64,000 nucleotides of DNA. Source: Undaria pinnatifida (Eukaryota; Sar; Phaeophyceae; Laminariales; Alariaceae). This document shows positions 12,290 to 24,500 of this stretch, piece by piece. The translations under genes were made by a program, and so were the position numbers. How positions within the stretch are numbered: the stretch's first letter is position 1; the number at the start of each line of letters is the position of its first letter. The notes beneath the pieces were generated by a model. That model was not told where the DNA came from and did not search any database. It saw only the letters and a program-made list of their open reading frames with translations. The stretch covers positions 6,227,905 through 6,291,904 of the forward strand of contig JABAKD010000029.1 of assembly GCA_012845835.1 (NCBI GenBank), in the 5' to 3' direction.

Positions 12290-12577
12290 CTACTCCCCAT
12301 ACATGACAACATTTTCCCCCACGCCGCCGTTATCGCATATCCTATTCCATCCCATGTACGCAACCGTCAGTCTAACCAAGGCAAGGAAGCAAAAGGAGAA
12401 GTGGTAGTCGAATGGGAAAGGATGGTCGCCGTCGATGGAGTAGGCAAACAGCGCTGAAGAGAGGACCGGGGCTATCGACCTTGCGACAGAGCTGGTCGTC
12501 GTTGTAATGCCGTTGAGCTCCCCGCGTCGACCCGGTGCCGGGGAATTGTTGATGGCCAAACAAACTCCGACGGAAAA
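12290..12577 (-). CDS. MFS gene exon 9 (C-terminus)
   Basis: Acceptor GCCGCCTTCGCAG. Encodes the rest of helix 10, the INNSPAPGRRGELNG motif, helix 11 and helix 12, then a short tail to TAG at 12290. The C-terminal 20 residues after helix 12 are unremarkable, so an earlier donor (GTTAGA near 12390) and one more exon cannot be excluded. Confidence 0.85.
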   Translation of the reverse strand, partial: FSVGVCLAINNSPAPGRRGELNGITTTTSSVARSIAPVLSSALFAYSIDGDHPFPFDYHFSFCFLALVRLTVAYMGWNRICDNGGVGENVVMYGE

Positions 12578-15500
12578 CTGCGAAGGCGGCGAATGAGGAA
12601 AATTGTTCGGAAAGAAGCGACACCGGGAACCAAATACGACGGGGATGCGTTCAGATTTGAGGAAAGTCCGAGAGCGTCAATATTGACTTGCGTGCAGATC
12701 GGAACGTTTGTGTCTTTTTCTTCTTTGCTCGTGTTGCTTTTATTCCTTCATATCGGCATCGTCTGCCGCCCCACTGTCACTGCGTGTCCCTCTCGGAGAA
12801 GACGTTGGATATTAAAACAATCCAGGTGTCTTGGGACTCAGTAAGACTACGTGTTCCCGCTCAGGGACTTCCTGTGTGCACTGGCAGCGCTAGTCACGGT
12901 CGACGCAAAACAGAATATCACCATTGGCTAAACTGTGAGACACCTTTGGGCATTTCTATCCCTTCGCTACATGAACCAGTCAGGTCCTACTAGGCGCGGC
13001 CATCGTCTCCCTTTCTTGGGTTTACTTCTGTACTGCAGGAACACTTGTCGCAGATGCCTGCTACGCCAGGGAGCCGCCGATTAATTTTAACTGAGGCTTT
13101 CTCCGCGGTGTTTAGGGCTCTATACGTCACCGAAAAACGCGGCTTTTGATAAAATATGCGTGCTTCACGCGGCGAACAAACCAACGGCGCAAGTAATTAT
13201 GGAACAATTACCGTACGACAACATTGGGATTATGACTCGACATTGGCTAGTTTGTCGATTGAGGAGCTCCCGCCAACGATAACGTTGCTTTCGCTGAAAA
13301 CATGCCACCCCATCGTAGCAATCGGCAGCACCCACTGGGTCCCCGAGCATGCTAACAAACGCAAACAAAAGACTAAGCACCTACTGAATCTATCAATGGT
13401 ACGAGAGCGAACACAGAGATGGTAACCGCCGGATATAAGGACGTTGAGAAAGGGAACAGAAAAACACTAATCACTTCCGAGCACGCTAAGAACGTGCACA
13501 AGAAAACATCCACTGGATCTGAACCCGCTGAGAGCGCGAAGAGAAGGCACGCGAAAAGCTAAGAACATGGAAAGAAAAGTACACACGAGATCCGATCATG
13601 TCAAGATCGCCAACCGAAAGCGCCACCGCACGTGATCCGAGCACCGTAAGAACGCGAACAGAAAAGCACGCACCGGATCTGAACACGCTTAGAGCGCGAG
13701 CAGAAAATCAACCGTCGGATCTTGGAGCACAGCATCAAGGCGAACAGAATAGCACCCACTGGATCTGAACAAGCTTAGAACACTAACAGATACTCACCGC
13801 CGAATCTAAGCACGACTAGAAGGCCAGCAAAACATTCACCCACCGCATCTGAACGCGTTCAAGTCACGAACAGTAAAAACCTAACCGGATCAAAGCACGA
13901 TCTGAACGCAAGGTTAACAACCACCGACAGTGCCTCAACACGATAAGAAGGCGACAGTAAAAATCACCTCCCGGATTTAACCACCGGAATGACGCGTGTA
14001 TTGGAACCCACCTACCTGGTTCGAGCACGCTAAGAACGTGAACAACAGGACGGCCGCGATTACTTGAGCCGGCAGTCCGGTGTTACCCATTCGGGAGAGA
14101 AGAGGTATCGCGATGTATAAAGGGACCTCGACGACCGAGCCTAGTCTCTGGCAGAACCTGACGCCCAATCTAGGCGTGATGATCGGCACGGCACATAACT
14201 CGAACGCCAGCAACATCACCCCGCACGCGAAGAAAACCTTCTCAGCGGGGAAGGCAAACCGGAGGGACAGGAGTTATCCGACGCTCGATGTGCAGGGGAA
14301 TTTTCCGAGCGTTTAATATGAGGAGAGGCCAATATCGAACCAGAAACGTCCACTCCAAAAACACATTTGTTCGCGCAACCCGACCACTATACCCTGGCCG
14401 TAAAACATGTAGACTATAGAGTATGAAACTATCAAACTGACCAAACGTTTCCATAATTGATAATCCTAACCGGTGACAGCGTAACAACGTCAGAGAAACC
14501 GTTTTGGCCCAACAAGAACAACCGCTACGGTGGGATGACTCAAGGTTGCGTGTGTGCGTACCAAGGCAGGAGAATCGCCTGAATTGCGCCCGAAGACAAG
14601 CACGGTAATGGTACCACTACCTGTCGTCAGTCCACCAAGATGTCAATAGCTCGCCAAAAATGTGATCCCTCATCATGAACGATTGTCGTTCAGCCCCTGC
14701 AGAGAGACAGCGCTGACCAAAGATCGTCATGCGGTTCTACTCCTCGCCTCACGCGGCTAAGGATGACGAGTACGATGTATATATGACCACGGAGTTGGAT
14801 CTCTCCGGGATTGGGAATCGGGACGGACGTTGGATCTGGTGGACGTCAAGGGGTGGATATAACAGTTTTTTGTAAAGACCACGCACGGATAAACGAACCC
14901 AACAAACCAGCCGTAGGTGATATGGTACAAATGCCGCGCTGCAGCCCTATGACCGCTTGAAGCATAAGTCTCAATCATGCAAGCGCCTGTATTTCGACCT
15001 GCATTCGTTTGAATGCTTACTGGTCAAGCTACGGTCGTTGAAAGGCCTGAACTTCGAGCTGTGTCTGTTGAAAGGCATTTGAAGCTCAGAGATTACGATT
15101 CCACGTTGACTTTGAACCAAACGCTTAATTGACCCCGGGCTAAACGCAAGCCGTGAGGAGATCGTTTCATTCAGAGGGGGCAGGAATCTCGTGCTGAGAC
15201 AAGTGCAAACCGAGAAGAATACGACTTTCAAGACAAGCTAGAATTATTCAAGGAAACCCGAGGCCTGATGAGCGCTGGTCCCACCTGACCGATCTCGAGA
15301 ACTGACCAATGTAGGCCACCCTTGGCCATGCTGCTGAGGGCCCACAGGGTGAACACGTTTTCCAAGCCGGCGTATGTAATCTGCCCACAGCACGCCAAGG
15401 GGGTGGAAGGTAGGGAAATGTCTGCTAGGCCTTCTCATTCGGCTTCTGTCGACGACTTTCCGCGTCCATGGCCTCTACAACATACGCTGGCGGGTCTAGG

Positions 15501-18500
15501 CTGCTCCGTACGTCAGGATAGAACTGCAATTATCGTTTGGAACGTATTTACACTATAAATAGGGCACGGCAAACAAACGGGACACGGGTGTACAAATGGT
15601 GGGCAAACAGCCCAACTACACCGAACACAATCCACCGCAAAACTCTTCCGTTACAGAGGGGAATCGTCCTTCCGAGCCCAATCATTGCGCGGTTCAGGGA
15701 CTTATCAATCGAGGAGCCAAACAAAACTTAAAATGCACATGCGCTATGGTGGAGCTACGCCGATTTTGTTCTCTGAGCTTCATCACTTGAGGAGACCTAG
15801 GCCCGCGCACAAAAGAGGTGCTTATGACACATTGGAAACGCACAACCGGATTAACAACGCCACGGCCAATGTGTACAAAACCGTAATCATTTCGCGAAAC
15901 AAGAAATGACATTTCGGCGATTTTGTCGTTCAGAAATATTTTTTTCTCCAATAATAGTGGTCAACAGTGGTCACGCTTTCCTGCCAAACAGTTTTCAACA
16001 TTTCTGAGTCATCAACCACAGCAACAACCTATGTATCCATTACTCCTGGAAAAATTACTGTGCTTTACAAAAACGTTCGAAATATAAGTATTATACCCAG
16101 GCCGTGCATGGGCTCGTTTATTATCGAGTCAGCCGTTCAGTTTTCATCAAAGGTCAGCATAGCGCTTCTCAAGCCAGGGAGCCCAAATTAAACGACGACG
16201 TTCACGGCCGCTTGCGCTGTTAGGGTGGGAACGAGGGACGGCGGTATGGATAGCTCGCGCTGTTGCTACCAGGGACTACTGAGAGACACGCCAGCTAGTG
16301 CTCGATTGCGAATACAACTGGGCTAGACTGACTGACAACGCGTATGAAAATATATGGAAGTGCGGTGAGCTTTAGTTTTACCCTTCTCCGTCCGCCGAAG
16401 GATAAAGCAAAATAGAAGAATAAATAATTGCACCCCTACCATACCGAACGTCGCTAGGCCCGCCGACCCCTGGCCTCCAAGCCTCCCCCCCACCCCCCGC
16501 ATGATATGGCGAGTACCGATCCCCCCTGTCCTCACCAAACCACTTATGTGGCGCATGACGCCAAACCGCACATTTGGGGGGGGGGGCGGGGGCGGGAAAG
16601 CGAGTGGCCTGCACGCACCGCGTATAGCGCGTCGATAACCACAATAATGCGGATGTGTTGCTGCCACAGCAAGCTTTTTTGCATGGGATCTCTCGTGTCG
16701 TGCTCGAGATTCTCCGTATCGTAGCCCGGACCCTTGTGTGTACCAACCACCGGAGACGTTAGTTCTGACTGCATCCACGATGGCACCCTTGAACCTCCGT
16801 CAGCATCTGTCGGCAGGGGAGACGCCGGCTTAGACGCTGGCGCGCTATTGTTCTTGCCGTGGTACCTGTTATTCTTTCTGTCGTCGTTGGTATGTTTGTC
16901 ATGGCCAACCGACAAGTTTGCACCAAAGTCAAGTCCATGGGCACACGGTATTTGGTGTTACAAAAGCAGCAGCGGGGAAGGGGGTTGTCTTTAGGGTGCC
17001 ATTTAAACTGCTACTATATTTGCTGTCGAGGATCAAACGTCAGGGGTCGCTGTTCAACTTGCTATCGTCGTCGTCATCGTTTTTATCTTCCTTGTCGCCA
17101 CCGCCACTCTTGCACCAGGACCAACTACGTACACACGAGCTCTTGGTTCCTTGCGAACGTGGGAAAAGAGGACAGGGTGTTCGACAAAGAGTGGCGCCAT
17201 CGTCACGCGCGACGTCAGAAGATTCCCTCACTGGCATTATGGGCACTGCAAGCGTTTCGTTGCCGAACTAGAATCATTGCTTCTTAGGCATATACGATGA
17301 CGAAATCAGGGGGTAACTCGTGCAAGTTGTGCTGCCCGCACGTTTCGAAAAGTGGCTGATGGTCGGACTCCGGCGCCCACCAGATATGGTACGTACTTCG
17401 ATGGGGTGGCTCCTGCCAGTACAGCAACCCCAAAGGAAACCAAACGTCTGGAAAAAATGAAAGTGCTGAACCGAATTAACACCCCCATGGGCCCAATTTA
17501 GGTATATCACGAAATGTAGTGTTACAAAAAGCATGCTGCGGTCAAGATGCGCCTTGTTTCTTCTGTGGTTCCCCGCTTGAATAGCTCAATACATCACCCA
17601 AACATGGTTTCTAAGAAAAGTTGCTGTTGAGATAACTTGTTGTTGTAGTTGTAGTTGTAGTTGTTGTTGTCGGTGTCGATGCTGCTGCTAACCGCGACAT
17701 ACGTCCTCATGTAGCTCAACTAACACGTGCTCACGTCAAGTTCTCGCTCTTGACGTGCGTGGAGTCCTTGAGGAAACCGAGCACCAAAGGCAGCGATATA
17801 AGTGCCATTCCAGCCAAAACCACGTTGGGAAGAAGGTACGGATTCCTGTCCATCAAAGGTTCCGGCGGCGTGCAACAATTGCAGGTCAGTCCCTGATAGA
17901 GCCCGACCGCGGTTAGACCCAGCATGCGGGAGAGAGGGATACGGTTTCACAAAGGTTATCAGCGAGCACGAGACGCATGTAACGGCACGGATGCACATTT
18001 TTGCTATAGTATTTTGAAGTTAGGAGCCCTATACCAGAAAATATGGCTGATAATGGGAGAGAAAATAATGTACACAGCTCTGTGACTAGTGGCATGACCT
18101 AGGTGCGCACCAGGGATAAGAACACAGTTAAAAGCAAGGCGCCGTGCAAACGAAAAGGCGTAGTTACTCGCTTGGGGAGCCCAGGCAATTAGAAAAAGAA
18201 CGATGAAAAGCTTGCTGCCCCTTCTCGTGTGATTCACCATCGGCAACAAGCGTGAAAACACCTCATCATACAACCGAGAGCACCGCGTTGAAACACACAT
18301 ATTTTTTAGATGGGTGCACACATGCCTGAGAAATCGCGGGTAGGGGCTTTCCATCGAAGCCCACAGCGGTTGGAATCAGTAGAACAGGCTGTTAAAGCGG
18401 AGACATTTCAAAGATGGCGGGGGTTCCATGCCGTCGGACCGCCATGTCGTCGGACTCATAGTAGAGGCAGTCGGTGGGCACGATTGCTCTTGATCTGATC

Positions 18501-21500
18501 TCGAAATTCCGGCTGCGGCAGCACGGTTTTTCTTTATTGCTTCTGGCTGACGAGGTTCCTCGAAATTGAGATACTTTTGCAAATAGCTGGTAACCAAGTT
18601 CAATCGAGGCTACGGTATATGGTACCCCCCCGTTTTCATTACCGGGTCTGATCCATTCCCGAGCACGAGTGGCGCTGCACCTCACTTGCCAAACCACGTT
18701 GGGTGACTTGTTGGGGCATCGTAGATAACCAATTAGTTGGGGATCCCTATCGGCAACGTAAACCAGTACGAATGGCTGAGGCCGCAAGGAACGGGGGAGT
18801 CACTCGCACGCGTGACCCCCCAGCCACTGCAGAAAGAGGGCCCCAAAACGAAAAAAAAAAAACCCGCCCACCGTAGCCTTCGTCGTTGTTTCTTACAAAA
18901 TTTGCTACCCCAAGGAAGGGTTTGAAAATTTCTTTGATGACTTTGACAATGTCATCACTGCTGACAATGTATTGATAATGTTGAAAGTTTTGATGATGTT
19001 GGTAATGTTGATAATGTTGATAACGTTGATAAAATGTTGGCGCTTGTTTATAATGCGGACAGTGTTGATGATGTTGATAATGCTGACAAGACGCTTGCAA
19101 TAAACTAGGTATCACATTTCATGTGAAACTGTTCCAGAATGAAGGAAACCCTTGACCCATAATCGTCGGTAAACAGCAATTATTTTTCATGACGCTCGTC
19201 GAGTATCTAGGCCATGGGATTTTCTACCCGCCGGGGGCACAGTTTGGTTTTACTCCGAAATTTTTTTTAGGGGAGGCCTCAAGCTCCGCAATCCAGGAAC
19301 ATTAGAGAAAATTGTGGTGCGCCTATATCGTAGCACGCGCCACGCTGCTCATAATAATGGCTGAATTTAATTTGTCCGGTTGACCTCCTCGAGTGACAAA
19401 CTACCGGTTGTCCTGATCACTGTATGTCGCGAGGTATGCTTGTTTTAGGACTAGCGCACACAAAAAGTCTCGGTCGCATTTCGCGAGGAATGCCCTACGA
19501 AGTCACGTTTCGGGCGACGGTGATATTGAGCTCGTGGTGTTAGTAGCTGAGGAACTCCCGCGGCACCCCTACCTTATGATTGCTAACATACGGGTGCCTG
19601 CGTTGCTATACCTACAGATGCGTGCTACGATATACGTGTGCACGACTTTTTCTCAGGCTCCCCACTCTACGAGCTTGAAACATACCCTAAAATTGGTTCG
19701 GAGAAGAATCGAAACGGCGGCTGGATAAAAAACTCCCATGGCCTAGTTATATAACAAAAAATACTGGTAAAAATAACCTGTTTCCGACGAGTTTGGGTTA
19801 AGGAGTCCCCACCATTCAGAAAACATTACAGGCCAAAAATTTACTACCCACTTCGATTGTAGCACGCGTCAACAGTTCTTAGGCAATGACAGTGTTCATA
19901 TGGTTTAGCGCATTTTGGATTCTCTGAAGATTCAGTTTTTGGACAAGTTATAGAGATTTCCCTCCCTCAAATGAGCAGGCCATGAAAAAAATGTATATGA
20001 ATCATTCGTACACCACACCATGCGCAACCTTCCCAACGCCCCAAGGCGCTCGCCTCTGGGTGCAACCAATGCCTTCCCGGTCGGTTAAATCCCGACGGCC
20101 TCTGTCGCGGCATTGTAAGGGTCGTCCCTAACGAACGCGAAAAGTTGCGTGATTCCTGACAAGATATCACGATTTTTTCCCGACATTTGGACAGTCTGAA
20201 ATATTACGTACGTTTGAAAAAAAAAAAAAAAACACGTTTTCTTTTATCAGGAATTTTTACGCCAATACAAGTATTCTCATGGTGTCCGTCAAATCAACTC
20301 AAAGCCAGGGTTTCTTGCAAAATGTCACGATTCGTGCAAATGTAACATTTTTGTAACATGATTTCTAACGTTTTTTTGGTTTGTTCGGGGATAACCCTAA
20401 GGATGCGAGGTTGCATGGTCTAGCAGAATACGCCAATGCACGACAACGGTTATCCCCCCTCTCCTCCTCTCCCCTGCATAGCACATGCATCACCTCCCGA
20501 ATATTCCAGACTCTGAAAAAGTGCCAGGATGGTACGTGGCCGGCTCCGACAACACGCCTCCGATGCCTGGTCCGATCACCTGTCCCAATGAAAATGCAGC
20601 TGTGGCGGTCGTAGCGTATCGTCATACCGTAACGAGACGGGAAACCACGGGAACGGTGGCGAACAAGGGGCGAAGGGGCGACGGATGGAGATGAAGGAGG
20701 TCGCGGCGGAGGGGGGGCGGTTGCGTGCGTTGATAACATTCATGGCCGAAATCCTCTTGCTCCGTTTATTGATGATACCTCCATAGCCTTTGATCCACAT
20801 GCAACCATCAAATTATCCAAGGTATTACTGACCTAGCGAGACACTTCACGCACTGACGGGGGCGGTGGCTTGCTTGAATGCGACAATTTAATAATAATGA
20901 TGGTTTGGTGTCGGTTAGGGCTCTCCGCCTATGCTTGGGGTATTTTGTTTTGTGTTTTCCGGGCTTGCACGAAATAAACGACGTCCTGCATGAAGTTGCT
21001 CTTTCTGTCCTTACGTGCTGGGAGACAAATGCTAGAATTCTGAACCACCTATCTCGAATTGTAGGCCAAGGCTAGCCAACCATTGCCGCTAGATTCGTCT
21101 ATCTTTTGTTGGACCACATGAGCACAGCAGTGTATATATACGTTTTAAGCGAAAACTTTTGTTTTCCCTGCCATGACGCCCATGCACATACATTGACCCT
21201 GCTAATCCTCCATCCTAGGTATATACAACAAGGTTGATTAGGGTTGTCGGTGGCATACCAAATCTTAATTCGGGTGAAGCGTAAGGTCAAGGCGACGATA
21301 GAGAGGTACCCCCAATTTCCCTTACCGGGTCTTCAGCAGTCGCACGAGTGACCATGTACACCACACTGAAAAGATCACGACGGGCGACTATTTTGGTGCA
21401 GCGCGGGTAACCATCCCTTTTCGTGTTGATGCCAAGAATGTTACGCAGCATGAAAAGCCTGTGACCGCAAGGAACAAGGGTGTCACTCGCGCGAGTGACA

Positions 21501-24500
21501 CCGAACCACTGAAAAAGAAAGGGTGAAAACATCGAAATAACTCCCTTACCGTACCATTGGTCGTAGCGTGCCATCGCAAAAATAAAACAGCACGAACGCT
21601 TATGACCCCCAAGGAGCAGGGGGATCACTCGCGCCATTGACCCCGAACCACCGCAGATGAAGGCCCCAAGAAGCACCATGACGCCGTACCATAGCCTTGG
21701 TCAACCCTTGGTCATGAAACTGACCCCCGCAACCGCAGCGCTGGTTTAGGGGTAGCACATGTTTGGCCGACACATTTCTGACCGGTCGCAAGCGGCTCCG
21801 AGGGCGGACGAACAAACTACCCAGCGTGGTTAGATGTTTGACATCATGGACGCATGCCACTGATAGTACGGTATAGCCTGCGCCATTACCTTTCTCGACC
21901 TTCTCACACTCTCACAGACTGATTTACACACATCATTGAGGAGTGATTTGTACCCTCACTGAGGAGTGATTTATACCCCTCATTGAGGATTGATTTGTAC
22001 CCCTCATTGAGGAGGGATTTATACCCCTCCTCAAGGAGTGGTTTATATCCCTCATTAAGGGCCTCATTGAGGAGCGATTTATACCCCGCGCATTGAGGAG
22101 AGATTCATACCTCTCATTGAGGAGGGATATATACCCGGAATTGTAGAGCGATGCAAACTCCGCATTGAGGAATGATTTACACCTCGCACATGGGGGAGGG
22201 ATTTACACTCCTCACCCAGAAACCGATTTTTGGAGTACAGTTGAAAGTGCAACCTGACCAGACCAACCCGTAGCTCCGGTATACACAATCATTCTTAAGC
22301 AAAACCCAATGTTAAGAGCCAAGGCAGCAGCAACGTATTGTTGTGACAAATGTTCAGTAGCAACTACAACAGTGCAGAAATATCATTGTAGCTACCGCAG
22401 TCAATGCTCAGGCGCATAGAATGCTGCTAAAAAAGCACAAGTATTGTCGTCAACGTTGTGCGATTGTTCTACCTAACTAAGCCGTACCAGGTATTTCTTA
22501 CGAGCACTGCCGTGTAAATGGATACGGGTACCAATGCGGTTTAAATACCATATGTCTGAGTAACGTTCTGGGCATGGGATGTTGGTTCACTGTCGGGACG
22601 TTGCTGTACTTACGGTTTCACGAGCACAACACAGGGAACGCTTCCGTATGTACGGTAGACCACGACAAGCTTCAGGGATATCTGCAGTAGGTAGATCAGA
22701 CAACGACTGGTGAGGTACCAATATACGTAGCCGCACATGTGAGCTGGTCGAGGACGGTAGTGCAAGAACGCACACCCCCACTCCTCTTGTTTGATCCCCT
22801 CGGTTGTCTACCTTCTTCTTCTACGTTCTTGACTACCAGCAGCGGCTACCTTCGACATGAAACATCTCCTTTGCGATCCAAGCACCGGCCAAAACGTTTG
22901 ACCACTTACCAGCGCAAGCCTGTGCTTAACCTTGCCGACGGTACACCAAACCGATCATTGAACAGGTCATGAGCCCCGACATACGTGGTCTGCGCTGCAA
23001 AGGCCGTTGGGACAATATTCCATAGAGTCTAAAGCTGACTGGCATCATTTTGTTTCTCATATTTTAACCTCCGGCGGATGTGTAAATATATAGCTTAAGC
23101 TCACCACACTTCCACGTATTTTCATACGTGTCGTGTGTCAACTAAACTCAGTTGCTTTCGCAACCCAACGTTGGCTGGCGCACCCTTCGGATCCCACTGT
23201 GGCGATAGCGTGAGCTGTCCCTATTTGTGGTCCTCGTTAGAACCCCGGCAGCGCAAGCTGCCGTTGTATATGGATGCGTGTGTATGTCGACCCGGCCTGT
23301 CCCCTGAGGGTCAGGTTCGGAGGAGATAGCCACCCGGAATGTCATCTTTCCGGGTAGTGTGGGACTTGCGTAAGCTCACCCACTAACAAAAACCCCGGCC
23401 ACGAGAGATGGCCCTCCGCCGCACTTGGTCCATATACGGTCCACCCTACCCATTCGGGTGTTGGTCCTCAGTGGCATCTACTACAAAGCCAACAGCCGCA
23501 TCGTCGACGGGCGGCGAGCTATATACTAGGGGAAACTGCATGCCATGGGCCCAAAGGTGCCTCCCCTATCGCATCACGCGCCGGGTGGTAAATCGACGCA
23601 CCCGTTGCAATCACATCTCACCACTGACGACGCCCATGCCCACGGTGTCATGCTCCTTGCCGCACACATCGGAAACGATTGTCTTTCCCGCCAACAGCGT
23701 GCCGTTCACTAGCCCTAGCAGAAACCTGGGATGTCGAACCCAGATCGTAGCAGCGTGAATGGGCTTTTATTCGCGAGTTACTCCTCCTGCGGCCGAGCGT
23801 ATCATGTTGGGTCTCGCAGAGAGTGTTTCATAGCCTAATACTCCACGACTTTACTCTTGTATACGCAGCGTCGATTCCTCCGGGGATCACAAAGCTTCCA
23901 GGTTATGGGCGGTGAATATTATTATCCACCAGTAGCTAGCCATGTATCGAAATTTCTTCGCGAACTGAAGTTTTACGCAATTTTTGAGGCGGTGTTTCTG
24001 GACCGCTCGAACACAGCCGGCCTCCAGTATTCGTCGCGTCGTCAACGAGCAAAAGACGACCCCCGAAAACACTGGGATAGGGCAATCAATAACAACCTCT
24101 TGAACACGACCGACGTATGTTTCGCCGCTTCGAACGGGACCAATCGAAAGCGTTGTCTGGAGTCGGACTCTAAGCTCTTCGTTTCAACTCTTAACTTGAC
24201 CGATAGACGGTGGTGCTGCTTGGACAGTGAGTCCCAGTCGCGTCGTGTCTGGCACCTGACGAGCCCCTTCCCATGCAATATTCCCTCTTACGCACGATTG
24301 CAGGTGTGACAGAGCACCATCACACCGTGAAAATAAAGCGAGGTGGTGTATAGTAGCCCACCAGCGAGGCTACGGTAGTGTAGTATAATACACATTTTTT
24401 AACTACCGGGTTTTAGCTACCAGGTATATCATACTCACACGAGTGACTCTGTACTAGATACTGCCAGACATGCTGGAGGTGGTTCGGTCGGCGCAGCGTA

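Noticed and set aside
17040-17246. Acidic minus-strand ORF considered as the MFS central-loop exon
   Set aside because: Its frame cannot be joined in phase to exon 5 with a usable acceptor, whereas exon 5 joins exon 6 (16877-16619) directly in phase.
16859-17287. Overlapping plus-strand ORFs of 142 and 117 aa
   Set aside because: Antisense to MFS exon 6 and intron 5; no recognisable domain.
17845-17925. Upstream extension of exon 5 (apparent Met start at 17925)
   Set aside because: Phase-compatible splicing from exon 4 places the acceptor at 17846-17847; the extension adds residues with no family match.
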